5,306 nucleotides of DNA, taken from Bacillota bacterium (GTDB lineage: Bacteria; Bacillota; Clostridia; UBA1381). The stretch lies in assembly GCA_021203665.1 (NCBI GenBank), contig JAJQAT010000162.1, positions 1 through 5,306 on the forward strand, read 5' to 3'. This document shows positions 1 through 5,290 of this stretch, piece by piece; the first letter of the stretch is position 1, and every line of letters starts with the position of its first letter. A model generated the notes under the pieces. That model worked only from the letters and a program-made list of their open reading frames with translations. It made no database searches and was not told the DNA's origin. The translations under genes and the position numbers were made by a program.

Positions 1-12
1 TTTTCTGTGTTA

Positions 13-21
13 TGCTATAAT
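13..21 (+). promoter_or_regulatory. Candidate extended -10 promoter for the trpDCFA transcript
   Basis: The sequence TGCTATAAT is a perfect extended -10 element (TGn followed by consensus TATAAT, 16-21) for a housekeeping sigma-A type RNA polymerase. With a 17-nt spacer the -35 hexamer would lie just before position 1, so it cannot be seen. Transcription would start near position 28, giving a leader of about 155 nt before trpD. No other promoter of similar quality lies between here and trpD, so this is the likely source of the trp transcript in the window. The motif match is seen directly; its activity is inferred. Confidence 0.6.
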
Positions 22-66
22 TATTGAAGATTAGGCTGATGAGATGAGTAAAATTGAAGGAATGGT

Positions 67-100
67 ATGCTCGTTTTCTTTCAAAACGGGCATTTATTGT
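67..100 (+). terminator. Leader hairpin with weak U-tract, possible attenuator
   Basis: Positions 67-77 and 83-93 form an 11-bp helix with a single G-U wobble (71/89) around a 5-nt loop (CTTTC). The right arm runs into a T-rich stretch (93-100, six of eight T), the shape of a modest intrinsic terminator. It lies between the candidate promoter and trpD, so it could end transcripts early. Positions 68-73 (TGCTCG) can instead pair with 108-113 (CGAGCG), which would break the hairpin. Positions 106-113 can also pair with 130-138, with one bulge. Such mutually exclusive helices suit attenuation, but no sensor (T-box, tryptophan-codon run or TRAP-like triplet series) is recognisable. The hairpin could also be a plain structural element. 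Confidence 0.5.
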
Positions 101-153
101 ATGATACCGAGCGCTGCGCGAAAGCCTGCCGCTTTGGTTTAATCCCGATATGA
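67..153 (+). CDS. Possible 28-residue leader peptide, doubtful
   Basis: A short reading frame starts at ATG 67, five nt after the purine-rich GAAGGA (56-61), which could serve as its ribosome binding site. It encodes 28 residues beginning MLVFFQNGHLLYDT and ends at TGA 151-153. It covers the leader hairpin and the competing helices, so ribosome movement through it would affect folding. It has no tryptophan codon, unlike classical trp leader peptides, and I recognise no family. An alternative 32-residue frame (44-142) overlaps it but lacks a ribosome binding site. Short frames of this length occur by chance, so this entry is a low-confidence candidate. Confidence 0.2.
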   Translation: MLVFFQNGHLLYDTERCAKACRFGLIPI

Positions 154-168
154 CGCTCAAAAATGATT

Positions 169-176
169 AGAGGAGG
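169..176 (+). promoter_or_regulatory. Strong ribosome binding site of trpD
   Basis: AGAGGAGG is close to the full Shine-Dalgarno consensus. Its GGAGG core ends 8 nt before ATG 185 and fixes that start. The spacer ends in seven T residues (178-184), which can pair weakly with AAAAAT at 159-164. That would place the binding site in the loop of an A-U hairpin; whether this matters is unknown. Confidence 0.85.
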
Positions 177-184
177 ATTTTTTT

Positions 185-1195
185 ATGAAAGAATTATTAA
201 AGAAGGCAGCGGACGGCAAGGACCTTACGCGCGCCGAGGCGGCAGCCGCAATGGATATGATGCTTGAGGGCAAGGTATCGCCCGTGCTTACCGCGGCATT
301 TTTAACGGCGCTCCGTATGAAGGGCGAAACCATTGAGGAAATAGTCGGCTGTACCGAGATGATGAAGTCCAAGGGCGGTACGGTAAAGCTCAATACCGAT
401 GATTACATAGATTTTGTAGGCACCGGCGGCGACGGAACGAATACGTTTAATATATCGACCACATCCATGTTCGTATGCGCGGCGGCGGGAGTTACCGTCG
501 CAAAGCACGGCAACAGAGCGTCCTCCTCCAAGAGCGGCGCGTCGGATTTGCTTGAGGCGCTCGGCGCAAATATTATGCTTGAGCCGGAGCAGGTTGAAAA
601 GTGCATAAACGAAATAGGCATAGGATTTTTGAACGCTCAGAAATTCCATAAGGCAATGAAAAATGTCGCTCCCGTAAGAAAGGAAATCGGAATACGCACC
701 ATATTTAATATGCTCGGTCCGCTTTCAAATCCGTCAGGCTCCACAAGACAGGTTATAGGCGTGTACGGCCGCGACAGACTCCCTGTTTTCTCCAAGGTAA
801 TGAGTACGATGGGCGTAAGAAGAGCGATGATTGTGCACGGCAGCGACGGTATGGACGAAATAACCGTTACCGGCAAGACGTACATAAACGAAATCAAGGG
901 TGATGAAATCCTTGAATACGAGCTTGACCCCAAGGATTACGGCATCGAATACGCCGCACCGGAGGAGCTTGTAGGCGGCGACGGCGCGGAAAACGCAGAA
1001 ATAACAAAGAGAATTTTCGCGGGCGAAAAGGGCGCAAAGCGCGATATAGTTTTGATGAACAGCGCGGCGGGAATATATATGGGCGGCAAAGCCGACACAT
1101 ATAAGGACGCTATTGAAATCGCCAAGGATATGATTGACAGCGGCAAGGCTGCTCAAAAGTTAAATGAATTTGTTGAATATACCAACAAATTTTAA
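185..1195 (+). CDS. trpD: Anthranilate phosphoribosyltransferase TrpD
   Basis: This cytosolic enzyme transfers the phosphoribosyl group of PRPP to anthranilate, giving N-(5'-phosphoribosyl)anthranilate and pyrophosphate, the second step of tryptophan synthesis. At 336 residues it has normal length for the family. The small alpha-helical N-terminal part (about 1-70) is followed by the alpha/beta PRPP-binding domain. The signature motifs are present in order: GTGGDG (79-84), NIST (89-92), KHGNR (107-111), R165 in VRKEIGIRT (the expected anthranilate contact), LGPLSNP (177-183), and the metal-binding pair D224-E225 in GSDGMDEIT. No key residue is missing. It is a stand-alone TrpD, not fused to the TrpG glutamine amidotransferase. 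It heads the cluster, with its own promoter-like element upstream and no trpG directly before it. trpC follows after 12 nt. Confidence 0.98.
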   Translation: MKELLKKAADGKDLTRAEAAAAMDMMLEGKVSPVLTAAFLTALRMKGETIEEIVGCTEMMKSKGGTVKLNTDDYIDFVGTGGDGTNTFNISTTSMFVCAAAGVTVAKHGNRASSSKSGASDLLEALGANIMLEPEQVEKCINEIGIGFLNAQKFHKAMKNVAPVRKEIGIRTIFNMLGPLSNPSGSTRQVIGVYGRDRLPVFSKVMSTMGVRRAMIVHGSDGMDEITVTGKTYINEIKGDEILEYELDPKDYGIEYAAPEELVGGDGAENAEITKRIFAGEKGAKRDIVLMNSAAGIYMGGKADTYKDAIEIAKDMIDSGKAAQKLNEFVEYTNKF

Positions 1196-1207
1196 TCGGG
1201 TGAGGCT

Positions 1208-1987
1208 ATGATACTTGATAAAATAATTGAATCCACAAGAGCGCGCGTCGCGGCGGCAAAGGAAAAGAAACCGCCGTCACAGCTTTTGAGGGAATTGGAA
1301 AAAACGGAATTGACCAAGCCGCGCTTCAAGGACGGTTTAGTGTCCCTTGACGATGTTTCGATTATCGCGGAAATAAAAAAGGCGTCGCCGTCAAAGGGAC
1401 TTATAAGACCCGATTTCGACCATATGCAAATCGCGGAGGAATATTCAAAATGCAATATTCAGGCAATGTCTGTTTTGACGGAACCGGAATATTTTAAAGG
1501 GGACATAAAATTTGTATCGGATATAAAAAAGGAATTTAGTGTCCCCATTTTGCGTAAGGATTTTACGGTGGATGAATATCAGATTTATGAGGCAAAGCTT
1601 TGCGGCGCGGACGCGATACTGCTTATTATGGCGGCGCTCGGCGATAAGGAATATAAGCAATTTCAAAAAACGGCTGCCGATTTAAGGCTTGACGTGCTTG
1701 TTGAAACGCACAACGCGGAGGAAGTGAAGCGGGCGGTGGAGTACGGCGGGATAATCGGTGTGAACAACAGAAATCTGCAAACCTTTGAGGAGGATATAAC
1801 GACGTGCGAACGGCTTTTGCCGCTGATTCCGGACGGAAAGGTTAAGGTTGCCGAAAGCGCGGTGAGGACTCACGCGGATTTTGAATATCTGCGCGGACTT
1901 CATTTCGACGCGGCGCTTATAGGCGAGGCGTTTATGCGCGAGAGGGACATAAAAAAGGCAGTTGATAATTTAAGGTATGGAAATTAA
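1208..1987 (+). CDS. trpC: Indole-3-glycerol-phosphate synthase TrpC
   Basis: TrpC closes the pyrrole ring of 1-(2-carboxyphenylamino)-1-deoxyribulose 5-phosphate, releasing CO2 and water to form indole-3-glycerol phosphate. The 259-residue protein is a single-domain TIM barrel of usual length, not fused to TrpF as in enteric bacteria. By alignment to known family motifs the catalytic set is complete: E55 and K57 in IIAEIKKASPSKG (52-64), K117 in PILRKDF (113-119), E166 in LVETH, N186 in IGVNNRNL (183-190), and E216-S217 in VAESAVR. The phosphate-binding end is LIGEAFM (237-243). The start at 1208 follows GGTGA (1199-1203), a match to the 3' part of the Shine-Dalgarno sequence, and gives the usual MILDKI opening. 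Its last 11 nt overlap trpF. Confidence 0.98.
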   Translation: MILDKIIESTRARVAAAKEKKPPSQLLRELEKTELTKPRFKDGLVSLDDVSIIAEIKKASPSKGLIRPDFDHMQIAEEYSKCNIQAMSVLTEPEYFKGDIKFVSDIKKEFSVPILRKDFTVDEYQIYEAKLCGADAILLIMAALGDKEYKQFQKTAADLRLDVLVETHNAEEVKRAVEYGGIIGVNNRNLQTFEEDITTCERLLPLIPDGKVKVAESAVRTHADFEYLRGLHFDAALIGEAFMRERDIKKAVDNLRYGN

Positions 1988-2579
1988 AATCTGCGGTATC
2001 CGCCGCGAAGAGGATATTGAAATAATAAATAAATATAAACCCGATTATATCGGATTTATATTCGCGAAGAGCAAGCGTCAAATAACTCCCGAAAAGGCGG
2101 CGCAATTAACCGAAAGGCTTGCCGCCGGAATAAAAACCGTCGGCGTTTTTGTAAACGAATCGTATGACAATATAAAACGCGCCGTAAAAATCGCGGGACT
2201 TGACGTGGTGCAGCTGCACGGCGACGAGGACGAGGAATATATACGCTCTCTCAACGCCGAATGCGAGCTTTGGAAAGCCGTAAGAGTGCGCGACGGCGCG
2301 GATATTCCCGATGTCAAGGGCGTCGGCAGGATTCTTCTCGACAAGTACACGGATAAGGAATACGGCGGCAGCGGCACCGCGTTTGACTGGTCGTCGGTGG
2401 GAAGCATAAACACCGATAAGCCGCTCATACTCGCGGGCGGACTTGACGAAAATAACGTGCGAAGCGGCATAAAAATATTCAATCCCGTGTGCGTGGACGT
2501 TTCATCCTCCGTTGAAACCGACGGATTTAAGGATGAGGAGAAGATAAAAAATTTTATAAATGCAGTGAGGAATGATTAG
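1977..2579 (+). CDS. trpF: Phosphoribosylanthranilate isomerase TrpF
   Basis: TrpF performs the Amadori rearrangement of phosphoribosylanthranilate to the carboxyphenylamino-deoxyribulose phosphate used by TrpC. The 200-residue TIM-barrel protein has normal length. The catalytic base C6 lies in KICGI (4-8) and the catalytic acid D122 in RILLD (118-122). Other family marks are VGVFVN (55-60), VQLHGDED (78-85), GGSGTAFDW (130-138), LAGGLDENNV (152-161) and the phosphate-binding VDVSSSVET (173-181), where S178 replaces the more common glycine. The gene starts inside the end of trpC, and the only nearby purine run (AAGG, 1972-1975) is 1 nt from the ATG. Its translation is therefore probably coupled to that of trpC. 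It ends 2 nt before trpA, where trpB is normally found. Confidence 0.97.
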   Translation: MEIKICGIRREEDIEIINKYKPDYIGFIFAKSKRQITPEKAAQLTERLAAGIKTVGVFVNESYDNIKRAVKIAGLDVVQLHGDEDEEYIRSLNAECELWKAVRVRDGADIPDVKGVGRILLDKYTDKEYGGSGTAFDWSSVGSINTDKPLILAGGLDENNVRSGIKIFNPVCVDVSSSVETDGFKDEEKIKNFINAVRND

Positions 2580-2581
2580 AT

Positions 2582-3373
2582 ATGAACAGAATAGACGAGA
2601 GATTTAATAAATTAAAGCAGGAAAACAAAAAGGCGCTTGTAACCTTTCTGACCGTCGGCGACCCCAATATTGAGGTCAGCAGGCAGGCGGTTTACGCGAT
2701 GCAGGAGGAGGGTGTTGACCTTATAGAGCTTGGAGTACCGTTTTCCGACCCGTCCGCGGACGGACCGACGATACAGCGCGCCGACGAGAGAGCGCTCGCG
2801 CAGGGAACAGATATTTTCAAGGTGTTTGACCTTGTGGAAAAAATAAGAGGCGATATAGAAATACCGATGGTTTTTCTGCTGTATTACAATGTAATGGTTC
2901 AGTACGGACTTGAAAAGTTTTTCGAGCGCTGCAGGCAGACGGGTATTGACGGACTTATTATTCCGGATTTGCCCTATGAGGAAAGCGACGAAATAAAGGA
3001 ATTTACCGAAAAATACGGAGTATATCAGATTAATTTAGTGTCCCCGACGTCTAAAAACAGAATAAAGGATATTGCCGAAAATTCAAACGGATTTTTGTAC
3101 TGCATTTCCTCGCTCGGCGTTACCGGAGAGAAATCCTCGTTCAGCACGAATTTTAATGAATTTGTGGGGACAATAAAAAAATATTCCCGTATTCCCGCGC
3201 TTGTGGGATTCGGAGTGTCAAACGGCAAGCAGGTAAAGGACTTGACCGAGTATTTTGACGGCGTAATAGTCGGCAGCGCGGTTGTAAAGGCAATCGCGGA
3301 GGGAGATAGTACAGAGGAAAGACTGAATAATCTGCGCGAAAAAATTAAAGATTTAAGGACGGGCTTGGAATAG
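2582..3373 (+). CDS. trpA: Tryptophan synthase alpha subunit TrpA
   Basis: TrpA cleaves indole-3-glycerol phosphate to indole and glyceraldehyde 3-phosphate. Normally it works in an alpha2-beta2 complex, where indole is channelled to TrpB for condensation with serine. The 263-residue TIM barrel is of standard length, and its catalytic residues fall exactly at the enteric numbering: E49 in DLIELGVPFSDPSADGP and D60 in the same segment. The flexible loop SSLGVTG (176-182) and phosphate-binding VGFGVSNG (208-215) and IVGSAVV (229-235) are intact. Residues expected to contact the beta subunit (P53, D56, P57, N103) are kept, suggesting a TrpB partner still exists. The ribosome binding site TGAGGA (2566-2571) lies within the end of trpF. 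The missing adjacent trpB is unusual. The gene shows no sign of decay. Confidence 0.97.
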   Translation: MNRIDERFNKLKQENKKALVTFLTVGDPNIEVSRQAVYAMQEEGVDLIELGVPFSDPSADGPTIQRADERALAQGTDIFKVFDLVEKIRGDIEIPMVFLLYYNVMVQYGLEKFFERCRQTGIDGLIIPDLPYEESDEIKEFTEKYGVYQINLVSPTSKNRIKDIAENSNGFLYCISSLGVTGEKSSFSTNFNEFVGTIKKYSRIPALVGFGVSNGKQVKDLTEYFDGVIVGSAVVKAIAEGDSTEERLNNLREKIKDLRTGLE

Positions 3374-3382
3374 ACAGCCCGT
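3359..3382 (+). other. Intercistronic hairpin across the trpA stop codon
   Basis: ACGGGCT (3359-3365) and AGCCCGT (3376-3382) form a perfect 7-bp, GC-rich stem with a 10-nt loop that contains the trpA stop codon TAG (3371-3373). The downstream flank is purine-rich (GAAAAGGGG) rather than U-rich, so it is not a standard intrinsic terminator. It might mark an mRNA processing or stability boundary between the trp genes and the next gene, or modulate ribosome access there. The pairing is seen directly; the role is inferred. Confidence 0.5.
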
Positions 3383-3385
3383 GAA

Positions 3386-3392
3386 AAGGGGA
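3386..3392 (+). promoter_or_regulatory. Ribosome binding site that decides the start at 3402
   Basis: AAGGGGA lies 9 nt before ATG 3402. It supports that start over the in-frame GTG 3381 (buried in the hairpin's right arm with no upstream site) and ATG 3393 (directly abutting the site). Confidence 0.7.
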
Positions 3393-3401
3393 ATGTTATT
3401 T

Positions 3402-4616
3402 ATGAAAATAAGAAAAATAGTTTGCGCATCGCTTGCGGGGATTATGCTGTTTACGGCGAGCGCATCGGCAAAGGACAATATATACGCTTATAATAAATTT
3501 ATTTCGACTATTCTCGGACCGCAGCTCGGTTATTGTGATTTCGCGTCGTCCTTTGTCGGCCACGAGAGTGAATATGACAATGTAAACGACTATTTTTCGG
3601 GACTTATATCCGCGTTTTATGACGATATTGACGGCGACCTTAACAACGAGCTTGTCACGGTGGAAAGCAGCGGAATATCCGTATACCGCATGGAGGACAG
3701 CGGAGTTGTGTTTTTGGGCGCGCTTAACAAGGACTTGATTGCGAATTACGGAGATTCATACGCGAATGTTTTCACGGTTGCCGAGGGACGCAAAAAATAT
3801 GTCGGACTTGAGGTTTACGGGAAGACAATAAATTCGTATGCGATGTACCTTTACGACTTGAATCCGGAAACGGACGATTTCAAGCAGATTCTTTCGATAG
3901 AAAGAGAGTCGAATGAGGACGGCACCGAGGAAAAGGTATGGGCAAAGGATAAGACGTATTATTCATATACAAACGGCGGCGGAATACAGACCTCGGTAAA
4001 TCCGAATAATTATTCCGGCTGCGGCGAGGCGGCGGAGGCGGCTCTTGCGGACACCGCTTCGGGGATGGTTTTAAGCGGCTCCATGTCGGACAGACTTGAA
4101 AGCAGCGATATTTCCGGCGGCGATTATCATATAACCGCTTTTGCCTCCGGCATCGATGCCAAGACATATATAAAGGCGACCGGCTTGCGCTTTAGCGAAA
4201 AGCCGATAGTGCTGTTTGAGGATTACAGTCAGCTGAGCGAGCTGGCGGTTGTTCCCGATATTGTAACGGTTACGGTTGACGGCGAAACGGTGCAGTTTTT
4301 AAACCAGGATCCGGTTATAGTTGACGGCAGAACGCTTGTGCCGGTTAGAGGAGTGTTTGAAGCGTTGGGCGCCGAGGTTGAATGGATAGGAGAAACAAGT
4401 CAGGTGGTTGTAACCGCCGGAGAAACGACTATTACTCTTACATTGGATTCCGAGGAATACTATGTGAACGGCGAGGTTAAAACTCTTGACGTGCCGGCGC
4501 AGCTTATGAATGACAGAACGATGGTTCCGCTCAGAGCGATAAGCGAATCACTCGGCTGCAATGTGGATTGGAACGACGAAACAAAAACAGTGACTATAAC
4601 GTCAACAGGGGAATAA
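3402..4616 (+). CDS. Secreted protein with copper amine oxidase N-terminal-like domain
   Basis: I recognise the C-terminal domain but not a specific function. From ATG 3402 the protein has 404 residues. It begins with a Sec signal peptide: basic MKIRK, a hydrophobic core to about residue 18, and an ASASA-type cleavage site after A23. The mature N-terminal half (about 24-285) has no family I can name, but contains an acidic DxDGDxxxxEL segment (about 75-84) resembling calcium-binding loops of extracellular repeat proteins. The C-terminal part (about 289-402) is a Cu_amine_oxidN1-type domain. It has two related half-repeats, DGRTLVPVRGVFEALGAEVEW and NDRTMVPLRAISESLGCNVDW, the usual hallmark. 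Despite the name, such proteins are not oxidases; the domain is a common extracellular or wall-associated module. No LPxTG or transmembrane anchor is seen, so release or non-covalent wall binding is likely. It lies in the trp transcription unit but has no evident pathway link. Confidence 0.85.
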   Translation: MKIRKIVCASLAGIMLFTASASAKDNIYAYNKFISTILGPQLGYCDFASSFVGHESEYDNVNDYFSGLISAFYDDIDGDLNNELVTVESSGISVYRMEDSGVVFLGALNKDLIANYGDSYANVFTVAEGRKKYVGLEVYGKTINSYAMYLYDLNPETDDFKQILSIERESNEDGTEEKVWAKDKTYYSYTNGGGIQTSVNPNNYSGCGEAAEAALADTASGMVLSGSMSDRLESSDISGGDYHITAFASGIDAKTYIKATGLRFSEKPIVLFEDYSQLSELAVVPDIVTVTVDGETVQFLNQDPVIVDGRTLVPVRGVFEALGAEVEWIGETSQVVVTAGETTITLTLDSEEYYVNGEVKTLDVPAQLMNDRTMVPLRAISESLGCNVDWNDETKTVTITSTGE

Positions 4617-4624
4617 AAGGAGAG
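4616..4624 (+). promoter_or_regulatory. Ribosome binding site of ppa with a nested mini-frame
   Basis: AAAGGAGAG has its GGAG core (4619-4622) 10 nt before ATG 4633. An earlier ATG at 4626 is only 3 nt from the core and encodes just MKNV before TAA 4638-4640, so it overlaps the true start out of frame. Family conservation downstream supports 4633. Confidence 0.7.
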
Positions 4625-4632
4625 TATGAAAA

Positions 4633-5163
4633 ATGTCTAATATTTGGCACGATATAAGCCCGAAACGTATTTCACCCGAAAAATTTATGGCGGTTATAGA
4701 GATACCCAAGGGCGTAAAGAATAAATATGAAATGGATAAGGAAACGGGACTTCTTCGTCTTGACCGCGTACTGTACACGTCCACGCATTATCCGGCCAAT
4801 TACGGATTTATACCGCGCACATACGCGGCGGATAACGACCCGCTCGACGTTTTGGTGCTTTGCCAGGAGTCGATAGTGTCTATGACGCTCGTTGAATGTT
4901 ATCCGATAGGCGTTATGAAGATGATTGACGACGACCAGGTTGACGAGAAAATTATCGCTATCCCGACAAATGACCCGTCCTACGCGGGATATACCGATAT
5001 TTCGCAGCTGCCGCAGCATACCTTTGATGAGATTTCGCACTTTTTCAGAGTGTACAAATCGCTTGAGGGCAAGGAAACGGTTGTAAATGAGGTGCTCGGC
5101 CCCGAGGAGGCGAAAGCCGTAATCAAGAATTGTATTGCCGCGTATAAGGACAACTACTGCTAA
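4633..5163 (+). CDS. ppa: Inorganic pyrophosphatase, family I (soluble)
   Basis: This cytosolic enzyme hydrolyses pyrophosphate to two phosphates and pulls PPi-releasing biosynthetic reactions forward. The 176 residues match the size of bacterial family I enzymes (E. coli has about 175). The active-site set aligns well: E23, K31 and E33 in IEIPKGVKNKYE, R45, Y57 in YPANYGFIPRT, the signature D67-N-D69-P-L-D72 binding catalytic metals, D99 and D104 with K106 after GVMKM, and Y141-K142 in RVYKSLE. Nothing essential is missing. It begins 16 nt after the exported-protein gene, and the intrinsic terminator follows its stop codon by about 10 nt, so it is the last gene of the run. Its PPi substrate is also the by-product of TrpD, but many other pathways make PPi, so the link may be incidental. 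Family II and membrane pyrophosphatases are excluded by motif. Confidence 0.97.
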   Translation: MSNIWHDISPKRISPEKFMAVIEIPKGVKNKYEMDKETGLLRLDRVLYTSTHYPANYGFIPRTYAADNDPLDVLVLCQESIVSMTLVECYPIGVMKMIDDDQVDEKIIAIPTNDPSYAGYTDISQLPQHTFDEISHFFRVYKSLEGKETVVNEVLGPEEAKAVIKNCIAAYKDNYC

Positions 5164-5173
5164 CAGAATAAAC

Positions 5174-5209
5174 ACACCCGCTCAAATTACACCGAGCGGG
5201 TGTTTTGTT
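5174..5209 (+). terminator. Strong intrinsic terminator after ppa
   Basis: ACACCCGCTC (5174-5183) pairs perfectly with GAGCGGGTGT (5194-5203), giving a 10-bp GC-rich stem with a 10-nt loop. It is followed by TTTGTT (5204-5209), five of six T. It lies about 10 nt after the ppa stop and should end the transcript running through trpDCFA, the exported-protein gene and ppa. The opposite strand also has a T-rich flank (GTTTATTC), so it could stop converging transcription too. Confidence 0.93.
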
Positions 5210-5262
5210 CCGCGTTGAATATGTCGAAAACGCTCAAATTGTGAAAAATGCTGTAAAAGGAA

Positions 5263-5290
5263 TAGACGCGAAAAAATAATTTGTTAAAAT
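5263..5290 (+). promoter_or_regulatory. Possible promoter for a gene beyond the window
   Basis: TAGACG (5263-5268, four of six to the -35 consensus) lies 16 nt before TAAAAT (5285-5290, five of six to the -10 consensus). A TG at 5282-5283 makes an extended -10. It sits in an A/T-rich stretch just after the terminator, where the next transcription unit would be expected to begin. The rest of 5210-5306 shows no gene; the longest ATG frame at 5221 encodes only seven residues. Confidence 0.4.

Noticed and set aside
33..127. Hammerhead-ribozyme-like core: CTGATGAG (36-43) and CGAAA (119-123)
   Set aside because: The segments after CTGATGA and before GAAA do not pair to form stem II, and the AGGCT/AGCCT pairing overlaps the core itself. 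The match is a chance motif.
105..170. Open frame ending LWFNPDMTLKND just before trpD, as a possible trpG tail
   Set aside because: It has a stop at 102-104 and no start codon except an ATG giving six residues. I see no resemblance to a TrpG C-terminus.
1..184. T-box riboswitch in front of trpD
   Set aside because: No TGGNACCGCG-type antiterminator sequence is present. The nearest text, ATACCGAGCG (104-113), does not fit.
302..1156. Several antisense reading frames over trpD, trpF, trpA, the exported-protein gene and ppa
   Set aside because: They are low-complexity or arginine-rich mirror frames of strongly conserved genes, lack ribosome binding sites and have no recognisable motifs.
1499..1955. 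Repeated GGGACATAAAA words in trpC
   Set aside because: They encode the ordinary peptide runs GDIK and RDIK with preferred codons, so a repeat element is not needed to explain them.
3381..3401. Upstream GTG/ATG starts for the exported protein, adding up to 7 residues
   Set aside because: The ribosome binding site AAGGGGA lies within this stretch and fits ATG 3402, which also gives a standard signal peptide.
3402..4616. Annotation as an amine oxidase
   Set aside because: Only the small N-terminal-like domain is present, in two half-repeats. There is no catalytic copper/topaquinone domain.
5179..5240. Direct repeat CGCTCAAATT (5179-5188 and 5231-5240)
   Set aside because: It is a 10-nt match in a short intergenic stretch. 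One copy is largely explained by the terminator stem and loop, and there are no further copies to suggest an array or attachment site.
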